Shown here one piece after another: positions 52,494 to 63,210 of a stretch of 64,000 bases of DNA; position 1 is the stretch's first letter, and the number at the start of each line of letters is the position of its first letter. The DNA comes from Diprion similis (taxonomy: Eukaryota > Arthropoda > Insecta > Hymenoptera > Diprionidae). A program made the translations under genes and the position numbers. The notes under the pieces were generated by a model that was not told the DNA's origin, ran no database searches, and was given only the letters and a program-made list of their open reading frames with translations. The stretch lies in contig NC_060105.1 in the NCBI RefSeq assembly GCF_021155765.1, positions 9,891,001-9,955,000 of the forward strand, written 5' to 3'.

Positions 52494-53270
52494 ATGGCTA
52501 CGATTCCCGAAACGGTAATTAGGTTCTTTGAGGCCGTAAAATCTAACGACATTGAAAAAGTCGTTGAATTGTTAAATAGTAAAGAAGTCGACGTGAACGC
52601 GGTAGACGTCACAAGAGACAATCAAACAGCCATTCATATATGCGCATTTCGCGGATATGATAAATTGTTGCGAACTCTCGTCGACGAATATAATGCGGAT
52701 ATCAACATTGCTGATAAAGTAGGTGAAATACCTTTGCAAATTGCATGTGATAAATATAATGTAAAAATTGCCAAATATCTGATAGAAAAGAATTCAAATT
52801 GTCCGGAATACGCAGAGTCCTATTTAAATGACAAATTAGTCGATGAATTGTTCGAAGCAGCCGAATCGAATGATTTACAGAAAGTAACTGAACTCATAAA
52901 AAACAAGAGCGTAGATGTCAATTCTGTAGACAAAGGTAATTACAATAGAACGATCTTGCATATCGCTGTGATGAAGGGATACGAGGAGCTGGCTCGTTTA
53001 CTTGTTGACGAATTTAATGCCGATACCGACTATGAGGATGAAATAGGCGATACCGCGAAAAATATGGCCATAGATTACAAACGTGCCAATCTAGCCGAAT
53101 TACTGGCGAGGAGCAATAGCAACGAGTTGAAATTCGACGCGGAAGTTGGTCGGTCAGATTCTAATCCGCAGTTGTGCAAAAAACCGAAGTATAGTCATCC
53201 GATCGCCGAACCTGATAAACCACTCAAATCCTCAATTACTTCCGAACAATCTTACAGTACCAGTCAGTAA
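52494..53270 (+). CDS. Ankyrin-repeat protein made of a duplicated ~96-residue module (258 aa, intronless)
   Basis: Small ankyrin protein of unknown role; ankyrin repeats bind partner proteins. Residues about 8-101 and 114-209 are two copies of one module, each with three repeats. Compare VDVNAVD with VDVNSVD, AIHICAFRGYDKLLRTLVDE with ILHIAVMKGYEELARLLVDE, and FNAD with YNAD. The TxLHxA-type signature is present as AIHICA and ILHIAV. The last ~50 residues are Ser/Pro-rich and low complexity with a basic KKPK. No signal peptide or membrane segment. Start ATG sits in a good context (GCAATGGCT). There is no intron, unlike the housekeeping genes in the window. It lies 1.7 kb upstream of the OTU-like gene in the same orientation. 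Could be an ordinary insect orphan gene or an old transfer; sequence alone cannot say. Confidence 0.85.
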   Translation: MATIPETVIRFFEAVKSNDIEKVVELLNSKEVDVNAVDVTRDNQTAIHICAFRGYDKLLRTLVDEYNADINIADKVGEIPLQIACDKYNVKIAKYLIEKNSNCPEYAESYLNDKLVDELFEAAESNDLQKVTELIKNKSVDVNSVDKGNYNRTILHIAVMKGYEELARLLVDEFNADTDYEDEIGDTAKNMAIDYKRANLAELLARSNSNELKFDAEVGRSDSNPQLCKKPKYSHPIAEPDKPLKSSITSEQSYSTSQ

Positions 53271-54926
53271 TTTTCAGGCATTACTGATACCATTTAAATT
53301 TGAGCTGTTCGACGCCTTACATTTGGAAATCAGATACTAATGATCTGAAAAATATTACAAGTACTTACTGTCTATTCATATTGTAACAGGTTACACAGAA
53401 TATGATTACTAAAACGTAACTGAACCTTTGATGAAATGTATGATATGAATTTTCTATCATAAACACGCCATGTGTAACCACTTCCGGCAGGCAAATTGAA
53501 ACTAATCGTATTTTGTTTTGGTAGTTCGAATTGGATCTACTGAAAAATTTTACACACGGTTTTTTCTGAAGACATTTAAATAGCTTTTTCAATTTTCGAG
53601 TAAAGTATTATAAAAGAGTAATTATAGTTATGATTCAATTTTTAAACTGGGGTTCCCTTTCTTATCAGCGTAAATCACAGTGTCTCATTCCGTAACTTTG
53701 ATGGTAAAAAAACATCATGATTACAATAACTGGTTGAAATTATAAGATTTCTGAATCAGAAAAAGCATGTTATATTTAAAAAGTTCATCGAGCATGCATG
53801 ATCTGCTCGCTATTAAAAAAATAGTAATATAAGTTATACTGAAATTACGAAGATATTCTCCTTTCATTATAATTCATCTCGTTTGATTTATTATCCAATT
53901 TTATCGAAAGCCATTATAAATAGTTTGTCAATGATTTCAACTGTCTACAAACTCTATATGATACAGATGGAGTGCAATTTTACTCGGAATCACTCACACG
54001 AAAACTATACTATTGTTAAGCTGAACCTATTTATGTTCTAATAAAGTTTTGAAAGGATGATCAATTGCGTGGATTATTTTTTTCCTCTTCCCTAAAGCCA
54101 TCCTCAATTGAAAACTGATATGTATTACAAGTATTGTAGATGCGAGGCCTGAGTCACTGAAGGTTATTAGAATTCCTTACACCTTTATCACCGTGCACAT
54201 ATTGTTGATGTCTTCTAATTATCTTACTATGTCGCATATTCATCTTACACTCTCTGCGTTCAACGTTCTAGTGAATTAACATTAATATTCAACGTTATAT
54301 TACATTAATTGTTTTTCACCGGGAATTTTGGAGATTTAATAAAATAATTTTATTCAACCTCTTACAACCTAACTTCTATCACACATATAACTACACAGAC
54401 GAAACGTTGTTTACTCACGATTGATATTATTAAACGTTTTGTAGTTGTTTCGAAATAACTCCCAACCAGGGAATCACAAGTCCAATTGATCTTAATATTA
54501 CTGGCGTTTAGAAATATCTGTTCTATAATTTTTACAGTTGATTCATTGTTTATTTCAGAGATATGGCCAAGACTTGTTCGAATTTAAATTCAAGCCTAAT
54601 TGCGGAATTAACTGGTGTTAACAAAACCCATGGGATTTGAAATGTCGGCATCGTTTAAAAATTGTCGTATTTCCTTGGAATCATGTCCCAGATGTGATTC
54701 TGTTTGATAAACGTAGTTTTAAATTTCAGTGCAAATTTATACCGTAACCTTTTATAATCGTTTTTTGATATTTTACACTCACTTATCGCTGAATCGTTAT
54801 ACAAAACTCTTACTGCTATTTACGGTGTCGAGTATAGAAATATAAATTGTTTTCGAAAACAAAACCAGGTGGACGGCACATTTTTGTATTCACTTTTACC
54901 CTGAATTCATGAGATTGTAATACTCG
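53271..54926. other. Spacer between the ankyrin and OTU-like genes
   Basis: 1.66 kb AT-rich sequence. I found no ankyrin codons or other coding signal joining the two genes. Confidence 0.45.
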
Positions 54927-56822
54927 ATGCCGTACTTGATATTGAAATCAGTGTGGAAAAATATGGGTGATTTGTTTCGAACAGTTTTCATAACTCTTCT
55001 GTTTTCTACATACTTTTTAAAATTTCATCCCAAATGTGTCTGCGTATTTTATTCTTATATCGTCACATGTGCGGTATTTAAATTATTCAAAATTGTGTGT
55101 AGAAGGCATATTGATACTGATGGAGAAATTGCTTCAAAGGTTTCATTTAGATCAACTGTAATCAATACTGTTTCAAATGACAAAATTGGGTGTATCGATA
55201 AGTATGAAACACTCGTCGATCACAGTGTCGGTAATCGAAAAGATAGATCCATGGAATTTTTTTGGCGATATTTTGGTAAAAATCTAGAACATGTGATTGT
55301 CAAGTGTGCTCACAAACTTAATATACCAGGAATATATGAAAAATTAACTGACTATGCGTTCTGCGAGAAATTCATCCGATTGAATTCGAATAATAATGTT
55401 CCGCTGACGCAATGTAAATTCATTGAAACTGGTATTCAGTTAATGTTTAAAATATTTATGAAGAATATCCAAAAATTCGAGGATAATTTCTTAAAATACC
55501 ACGGAGATTGTTCTTCAGCACAAAATCTCTGCATAGATCATCAAAACATGGGATTCGGGTATAAAAGAGAGATCGATGAGAAAGTCACGAAGGCGAATAG
55601 ATCAGCCTTGAAGGAAATCGAAGATTTCATAGATGGCGTAGATTCCGGGGATCCGTCCGGACTTCCACAATTGGGTGCGATCAGTGATATAATTGACCGA
55701 AAAATTGAAATTTACGACACAGAAAAAACGAAACAGTACGTAATCGGCGATGATAAGAAGGGCGAGGCTCTGCAGGTGCAATTCCACGAGCCAAAATCCG
55801 GCCAAACTACTGGCCACTACACTTTACTCGGTGGTAAAGAACCGTCAATAGTGTCCAAAGGACGAAACATGTGTCTTTACGATGTAATCGGCGAACAGTC
55901 GGGAATTGATGCGGATAAATTAAAAAAGTCAGCCTTAAATATAATGAAAAAAAACAAACTAAAAATGGCTGAAATGTACCAGGCGAGCAAATTGTTTCTT
56001 GGCGGAGCTCGGTACAATGGCCAATGTCCGGACGATGCTGGAGTCTTATTAGACTCGGCAGAAGGACGATCCGGCTTCGATTACAATGCCGGAGCTCATT
56101 CGAGAAATCATGCTGCGTTTCGAGGTGGCACAAATGCGTTACTAACTGCAGCTAGTGCTGCCGTTGAAAGGCCGATAGAAGTGAATTACAATGCGGAGAA
56201 TCGAATGGAAACTGTGGGACAAGAAAAGTGCGGTAATCCCGTCATGTTGGAGTACCATAAACCCGAGGGTGATAAGTCGGGTGAATACTTCACGTCGATT
56301 GGTGGTAATCAGAGGTACCGATTGCACGATCGAAACCCTAATAATATGGTATTTTTTGAGATTATTGGAGAACAGACGGGAATCGCGCCAGAGGAATTGA
56401 AATCGAGGGTGCTGAGCATCATGGCGGAAAATGAAAGCCAAGTTCCTTCCGGTACACACTGCGTGGAAAATGCTTCTCGGTGTCGCGGTGGTAAAACTGC
56501 GTTCATTTCGCGAGACGAACAAAATTTCGTCATTCACCACGCGTTGAGGTCTGAAGAAGCCAGAGCGGCTATGGAGAAATTGAATCAGTATCAGAGGGGT
56601 GTTAACGAGGGCCAATCTTATACGCGACAAGCCATTCACATTTCTGGACGTGATTTTGACCTTCCACGAACGGCTTATGGCGGGTCTTGGGAGAATGGGC
56701 AAGAAAGGATAACGTGGCCTACACGGACGATCACTCTTGTTTTACAGCACTTTGCGGGGCGAGAAAACGATCCAGATGCACCCGTTCATCTGCAGACATG
56801 TTACCCGCGTCGTCCGAATTAA
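54927..56822 (+). CDS. Intronless 631-aa protein with two OTU-like (order-reversed) modules and a novel C-terminal domain
   Basis: Not a family I can name with certainty. Residues about 15-57 are hydrophobic, interrupted by a short polar stretch: a signal anchor or one to two membrane spans. A start at M13 is equally possible. About 100-240 is a helical region of unknown fold. Module A (about 253-343) has IEIYD, then TTGHYTLLGG (His297), then NMCLYDVIGEQSG (Cys316). Module B (about 412-503) repeats the layout (IEVNY, SGEYFTSIGG, NMVFFEIIGEQTG), but the His is Glu and the Cys is Val. In classical OTU deubiquitinases the N-C-L-[FY] Cys element comes first and the GHY His element last; here they run His then Cys. 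The C-terminus (about 520-631) holds GGSWENGQERITWPTRT, with no recognised family. If it is OTU-like, A would be active and B a dead copy. The open frame is secure; the function is inference. No breaks seen. Confidence 0.8.
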   Translation: MPYLILKSVWKNMGDLFRTVFITLLFSTYFLKFHPKCVCVFYSYIVTCAVFKLFKIVCRRHIDTDGEIASKVSFRSTVINTVSNDKIGCIDKYETLVDHSVGNRKDRSMEFFWRYFGKNLEHVIVKCAHKLNIPGIYEKLTDYAFCEKFIRLNSNNNVPLTQCKFIETGIQLMFKIFMKNIQKFEDNFLKYHGDCSSAQNLCIDHQNMGFGYKREIDEKVTKANRSALKEIEDFIDGVDSGDPSGLPQLGAISDIIDRKIEIYDTEKTKQYVIGDDKKGEALQVQFHEPKSGQTTGHYTLLGGKEPSIVSKGRNMCLYDVIGEQSGIDADKLKKSALNIMKKNKLKMAEMYQASKLFLGGARYNGQCPDDAGVLLDSAEGRSGFDYNAGAHSRNHAAFRGGTNALLTAASAAVERPIEVNYNAENRMETVGQEKCGNPVMLEYHKPEGDKSGEYFTSIGGNQRYRLHDRNPNNMVFFEIIGEQTGIAPEELKSRVLSIMAENESQVPSGTHCVENASRCRGGKTAFISRDEQNFVIHHALRSEEARAAMEKLNQYQRGVNEGQSYTRQAIHISGRDFDLPRTAYGGSWENGQERITWPTRTITLVLQHFAGRENDPDAPVHLQTCYPRRPN

Positions 56823-59523
56823 ACAAGAAATATTTACTTCGTAGGTTTTAATGCCAATTAATTGAGTGGCTGATGAATCTCAGGTTTGAAGACTAGCATA
56901 TTGTTATTATTTTTTTTTTTACCGGATCTTAATGAAAACTTACAAAGTAGATGCTTTTACTTTTATCGTATCAAATATTCCATCTACAACTATAAACGTG
57001 GTATATCGAGCAATGCGACAGTTGGAGAAAAATAAATATGCAGAAAACAGGGTGAGAACATATATATGTAAAGAAAAAAAAAACAATTTTCAAGTAAAAC
57101 GTGATAGGAGTTTTCGAAAATCGTCGGTAAGTGACGAGAATTATTAAACGATTAACAGTAAATCTTGACTCAAAGATGACAAAAGTAGAAAACATTACGA
57201 AAATAACAAATCAACGAAGTACAACGAAGCCATTAACAAAACTTCGAAGTAAGTTGCTAAACTAAAACGCAATAGTTTTGGTTCCGAGCGAAAAATAGTA
57301 TAGAAATAAAAACTGAAAATAATCGCACGTGTTTACACCATTTCAAAACTTCGAAATAAAATTAAAAATTACGCATGCAAGCTAAATTTGATAAAGAACG
57401 AGAGAAAAGTTGAAGTGTCATAGTCTAGTCAGCACTTGTAACGGATAGTAGAATTGACATAACCGCTCAAGTATTGTTAATTTTGAATTTAAAGAATAAT
57501 GCGTACGAAAAATATGATGCACGCATACAAGCGGGATTTTTACTTCATATACTCTATACTTTTATAGAATTTCATACGCCATGTACCTTATACGCTGAGT
57601 ATTCAGTATTTTAATATGTGATATTTATATTATGATTACGTATTTTTACAATAAGCGTTACTCAGAATCGGTGTATAAAATGAGCCTTGCTAAGATACTC
57701 GATGAGATTTTCCATTTAGGGTTTGTACCCTATGATAAGATGTATATAATAAATTGCGGAAGAGTCTTGAACTTCTATCAAATTTGAAAGACTTTCCGAG
57801 AAGAAGATTTTCCAGGAGAGCATTACTTCAAACAATTAAAAAAATTCACATGCTTTTACAGTGTTTGCTGAAAATTATATCTGCAATTCTCTGTAAGACT
57901 TTCTTAATGTTCTATAATTGATAGAAATTCAAGAGATATTCGGATTTCTTGGGAAAATTATAAGCGATTAGTTTTCTTATGGTACTGAACCACTTCTGTG
58001 ATATAAAAATGTGATTAGGAAGAATGTGAAGTTCTTGGAATAAGCAAAGTTGATACTAACTGAATCTAGTTATATGTACCTTGATAGGTTTGTGCAGAAA
58101 AAAATACATAGAGCAACAATTTTCAAAATCTAATAGAATGTGATGCAAGTTCTCCGCAGAAAAAAAAGAATATTGTTTCACTCTTTGCAATAATATTTTA
58201 ACTAATTGCATGGAGATACCGCGACCCAAAAAAGTTCTCGTAGAGATTTGAAGTATTTTTCTGCTGAGCACCGCGGTTTTTCGGATATGAATAAAGTTCC
58301 GAATAACTTGCTTATGGGGCCTTTTATGTGTAATCGATCTGACCAAAACCACCATCATCTTAAAACCAGTTCAAACTTTATGAAGGATTTTAGTCAGCTG
58401 ATAAAACTATATGCAAAAATTCATTGATTTTCAACTAAGCTTGGCCTGACGATTACATTTTTATATACATTTTTTACTCTGGCAGACGAGTATTCTCAAA
58501 AATTTTCAGTGAAAAAAAACACTATAGTTTTCGAGAAATCTTAAGAGCTAAGGTTTCTTGATTGTTGATCAACTTTCAGGGACAGTTATATTGTTTCGCA
58601 TATTATAACTTCAAAATAAACTCACAAATCAAGCTTTTTTACATTTGACTATTTTTGAATGATCTCTAGTCTTTGAGTTGTACTCGGATTAGAACTCAGA
58701 CTTACACTAAAGAATTTACGAATAATTTCAGGTACTCTTATCAGCTACCCAATATAATTCACAAAAGTTTAAATCTGTTCTGAGGTGGTCAAGATTTTGG
58801 TCAGGTCAATTACACGTGGAATGCCACTTGCACAAAACTATAATTTGACCATATGAGTTTAAGAAATAAATGTTTACCATGTATTTCATTTACAATGATG
58901 ACACAATAAAAATATCTCTACTATTATTCTACGTAAATTTTTAGTACGTTTTCAGCCTTGTTTTTTGTGTCAGGTGCAACTTCCAGTCGGGCATATTGGC
59001 TATTATTATACAGGCAATGAAATTTCCCTCCCACGCGTCTTTGTTTCAGAAATTGAAAAGAGAGTTAAATTTCTTCTGCTGTGTAACAATAAAGCTAATT
59101 TAAAAAAAAAAATGGCAATTACTTTTAATAGTAATTAGTGTGATGCTTAAACAGATTCCAGGTGATGTCCAATCAACAATCAACAATCAACAATCAACGA
59201 ATGTTCAATCATCATCTCACCCATTTTGCTCATTTACAGAGATTATTCCTGAAATAGGAAGTTGCGTACAACAATAAGAATGTTTAAGACCTCGAGGTGG
59301 TCACATTGTCCAGTCACAATAACATGGCTGATTAACATTACGGTAGGTTAAGCTATTTTCAATTCATTCATTTAATCCCTATCCATGCAGAAATGAATTA
59401 TTTTTACTTTACGTAAGAAAAGTATTCGCAATTTTTTTCCATCATGGAGGATGAAAAAAGTATTTTTCAGTACTACACGTAATGGCGCTCTGTTTTACCG
59501 ATATTTGTTTCCTCTTGTGGTAG
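56823..59523. other. Spacer, no supported gene
   Basis: 2.7 kb AT-rich sequence. Short open frames lack family signals or codon character. A small 8-base tandem repeat lies at about 59172-59200. Confidence 0.4.
59172..59200. repeat. Microsatellite, AATCAACA repeated
   Basis: Three to four consecutive copies of an 8-base unit (CAATCAAC phase). Confidence 0.75.
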
Positions 59524-59624
59524 ACAACCCAACATACAGGGGCACTTGCTCGGAAGCAACCTACATGGGCGCGTGTATCAATCTGTGCTCGTTGAGTTGC
59601 CGCCGCTTGCTGCGTCAGGCGTAA
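59524..59624 (+). CDS. Possible last exon of a small cysteine-rich protein
   Basis: A strong splice acceptor (pyrimidine-rich TTTCCTCTTGTGGTAG) is followed by 2 bases of a split codon and 32 codons plus TAA. They read NPTYRGTCSEATYMGAC and continue with a C-x8-C-x3-C-x3-C pattern overall, ending CRRLLRQA. The stretch is clearly GC-richer than its surroundings, as coding exons in this window are. I could not find its upstream exon or a signal peptide. The complementary strand is also open here, so chance is possible. Not identified. Confidence 0.3.
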
Positions 59625-59858
59625 ATTAAAATTAAATCACTACAGCCATTCAATGATTTGTTGGATTTTCTTACCACTCCAATGAAAACATAGCCACCTA
59701 GAATACCAAAAATCAGTCAGATTGTACGGAATTGAAAATTAAATGTTTGACATAGATTTTGCTTTATAATTTCATTTGAATGAATGACTTAATGAAATGA
59801 TTCCACGTTTTGATTTTTTCGTGTCAAAACTCATCTTCAATGTTCGACGTATAGTATA

Positions 59859-59949
59859 CAGGGTCATTTATTGAATAGTGGCCACCCGACTCTTGAGTGA
59901 AATACAGCCACTTTCGCGTTTTAAGTGGAGTATTCAATGAATCACCCTG
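59859..59949. mobile_element. Small palindromic MITE-like element (91 bp)
   Basis: The left end CAGGGTCATTTATTGAATAG and the reverse complement of the right end CAGGGTGATTCATTGAATAC match at most positions, and the middle is short. It is flanked by TA on the left (GTATA|CAGGG); the right side reads CCCTG|AATCTA, so no clean target duplication. CAGGGTGATTCA-type ends are common in Tc1/mariner-related non-autonomous elements. No transposase. Confidence 0.65.
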
Positions 59950-61597
59950 AATCTAACCAAAAATCAAACGATTATCAAAGTCATGAGTTTATTTAACACA
60001 TTACAACATTTTAATCACACGAGGAATTTATACAGTTATTTATATCAGTCCCATAAATTAAATTTTACGTTCAACAAGTATCAACAATACATAATTCATT
60101 ATATATGCCTAATCAAAACATCATTGAAATACACATATACCTATATAACTGTCTTTGATATTGCTTACACGTTACTTTGGTATGATTTATTTCTCTCGTG
60201 TTATTGTATAGCTACTAACGTCATTTAGAGTTTTCAAAGTGCTAACATTCTAATAAATCTGCACCTAAAAGCTAACTATCACATTAATTTATAACTTAAA
60301 AAAAATCATTTTGTCTTTTCTTTCTCTTTTTCCATATTGTGTTTGTTTTCATTTTACTCAACTTTTGCAATCACTTCTTAGCTGTAAATTTTTCATTTTT
60401 CTTTTACTTAACAGAGCCAAATCGTTGGCTCAACAATTTCAGTTCTCTATAAAATATTAAATTTTCATCTGAACATTGAACAACGATAATTTTGAACAAT
60501 TTAAATTCAAATTGTTGTTATTTATGTACAATCCATTTTACCTGTGTTATGTAGAATACAGCAGATACATATCAATTGTGATTGATACCATAAATTATGT
60601 ACACACAATATAATGTTCGATATCAAATTGCTTTTGATTGAGTTTTCAAAATTTTGACTCCTTACACTGCCTGTTAAAATTGGTGACACAGTACGCTATA
60701 TACTCTCCTCATTGAAGTATATACAGGTATACATATACGTATAATATGAAATGTATAATTTACTTTTACGTGCAATTACCGAAAGTGATATCGTGATTTG
60801 TTATTTTCATTCCTTTATCCTTAGGATAATACTTTTACGGAGCTGTTGCTTATCCTGCACATCGTGAATTGTGAAACGATATGTATGATTTATGTTTGCC
60901 TGACGGAATTTATGGTATACGAACGAGATAAATTATGTGTGATACAAAATTTTCTGGTCTCTCCCATCTCCAATGAAGCTGGTCATAGTATTTTATTAAT
61001 TCCGTAAATGCCGAGCCTGTTTATGGTCAATTTCATCATCAAGTGATGAAATTTCCTTGACAAGCCGCGCGTCGCTTATCAGATCGTTTGAGGTACAGAT
61101 ATATGAGGCATAGCCATACAATTCTAGAGTATAAGTATACTATTTGACATTATTTACATTTTTTTGATTGACTGTATTTGATTTCTTTTTCTTTCTTTCA
61201 TTTAGAAAGTGTCCCTATTCACGGTGGACAATTTCAACTGGTCATAAAGACGTACAACGAGTGTTTCCTTCTACTTTATAAATATTTAGACGTTTGACAA
61301 TTCTATTCTCTATACACATAGTGATCGCTTTTGTCGATAATTGACATTTTGAATGTATGGTATATCAAACGGCGCTCAAAGTTCCAGCTCTTACTCATTA
61401 AATGATAACACTAAACCGCCGTATAGTTTACTTTAGGTTTCTTACCAACATCTTAAACAATGACGCGTGTAAATTTACACTATAAGACATGAATACGCGT
61501 ATGTATGTATGTACATGATTATTTCTATTACTTATATAACTTAATCTTTCTGCTTATTCAATTTACAAAATGATAAGAAACGAAAAGGAATACAATT
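59950..61597. other. Spacer, no supported gene
   Basis: AT-rich with TA/GTAT simple sequence near 60720-60760 and 61500. It probably includes 3' flank of the minus-strand PDZ gene. Confidence 0.4.
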
Positions 61598-61750
61598 TCA
61601 CTTTGGACAATACATTTGCTTTTTTCGTTTGAATCTCTCTACCTCGTCATGTTTGATTGATAAACATGAATTATTTACATCGCTCGTAGAAGGATCCGCT
61701 GCATTTTCGATCAATAACTGCGGGTCAACTTGCGATTTATCTTTACGCAT
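61598..61750 (-). CDS. Unassigned 50-codon open frame downstream of the PDZ gene
   Basis: Starts MRKDKSQVDPQLLIENAADP and ends KRKKQMYCPK. It is hydrophilic and balanced in composition, unlike chance AT-rich frames here. It lies 84 bases past the stop of the PDZ gene on the same strand, so it could be an alternative 3' exon or chance. No clear acceptor site leads into it. Confidence 0.2.
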   Translation of the reverse strand: MRKDKSQVDPQLLIENAADPSTSDVNNSCLSIKHDEVERFKRKKQMYCPK

Positions 61751-61833
61751 TTCTCATCCATTTACGGATGTGGATCTTTTTCGTCTTCGTTGCGAATGTT
61801 ATCTGAGCCGATAAGTATAATTTCATCATTGCA

Positions 61834-63210
61834 TCACGTTGCTGAAGTCTCCGATTTACCCTTTCGTTTCACAGTTATTCCTATCGAGCCTCGAATCTTG
61901 CGTAGTAGATCAATTATATCCGCAGTTGACATGTTTTCAACACTTTCGTCGTTAACCTGGAGAGAAAATCTGAAGGTTAAAATAATCCCAACTATGTATA
62001 CCTCGTCTTGAAAGAATTGACCAGAATTGACCTCGTATTGACCAGAATTCTCCGGAAATTTTTCATAGCACGAAAAAGGTCGGTAAATTAAAATGCTAAT
62101 CGTACCATTTTTACAACAAATGCAGATTTTGTTTCGAACATTTGTAACTGTCTTAATGACAAGTACATGTTGTGTAACGATGTTGTGAAATACCAGCGGT
62201 TTTCAATGTCTATTATTATAATTTTTCGACCTTTAAAGCTTATGAATAATCGTTTTGCAAAAGTATTCCAAAATCGAAAAGAAGGTATGTCATCGTCTTA
62301 ACGAGCGTAAAAAGTGACTGGAGAATTTAAAACCATATTATAATAAGAAGTTATCGATAGATTTGAAAAATCCTGGCATCCTCGGGGATTATGGTTTCTT
62401 ATGGACAACTTGCTTGATAAGAGTAATTCTATAATCACCATAAGCAGAACGTCGCCTTGCTTGAGTCTTCCGTCCTTCGCTGCAACGCTGTCCGCGTGGA
62501 CAACTGAAATGACAGTGTGATCACCTTCGGGCTGCAAACTAAAGCCCAGACGGCTGTTCCATCCGCGGGTCAGCTCTACCATGAACACCTAAAAAGAGGT
62601 AAACAGACCGATTAACATGAATAAAATATGTTATATTATTCTGTCACACACGTGAAATCATTAACTAAGTCTATAAATTATATTCTTTACAGATTTTTAA
62701 TAAATTAATCTTCTTAAAATATTTTAAATATCATAAAAGAAGAAAGTGAACACTTTTTTGTATCATTCAAAATTTCACTCCACACATAGTATGCGTAAAA
62801 TTACTAATTCATACGCCGAAAACACGAACTTCACGTACATTTGGGCAAAAAGTAATTTCCGATCGAAACAAATAACTATGCTTTACATTTCATTGACACA
62901 GGTGATGAAGAGTGTGTAAAACCAAGTATGAAAAACATGTAATAGTTGTGAAAATCTACGATTACTTCGAATTGAAATTTTGATTTCGCAAAGCAATCGA
63001 CCGTTTGATAAAACTAAATATCTGAACTCGTGCGTACCTGACTGCCTTGTTCACAGTCGCTAGCAGCAACGGGCGATTCGTCGGTAGCTTCGCTGGTTTC
63101 GTCGCTGTTTCGAGTCATGTCCCTGGACTCATCATTGCTCGTGAACATGACACCTTTCCACTTAAGCAAGCCTCTGCTACCGCCGGACTCTTCGCCACCG
63201 AGGACGGTAC
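61834..63210 (-). CDS. PDZ-domain protein, last three exons (5'-partial)
   Basis: Exons on the minus strand: 63210-63038 (57 codons after a 2-base split codon), 62588-62439 (50 codons) and 61956-61834 (40 codons plus stop). Phases agree at both junctions. The final ~80 residues form one PDZ domain: VFMVELTRGWNSRLGFSLQP carries the carboxylate-binding RLGF loop, followed by VISVVHADSVAAKDGRLKQGDVLL across the middle (first 20 residues of which identify the fold) and IIDLLRKIRGSIGITVKRK at the end. The upstream exon is acidic and Ser/Thr-rich, probably disordered. The C-terminus is KSETSAT. PDZ domains bind C-terminal peptides of membrane or junction proteins. The first exons lie beyond 64000. 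I do not recognise which PDZ family member it is. Confidence 0.88.

Noticed and set aside
55602..56702. Minus-strand open frames over the OTU-like gene
   Set aside because: They lie opposite a single uninterrupted 631-codon frame with internal repeat structure and have no family signal.
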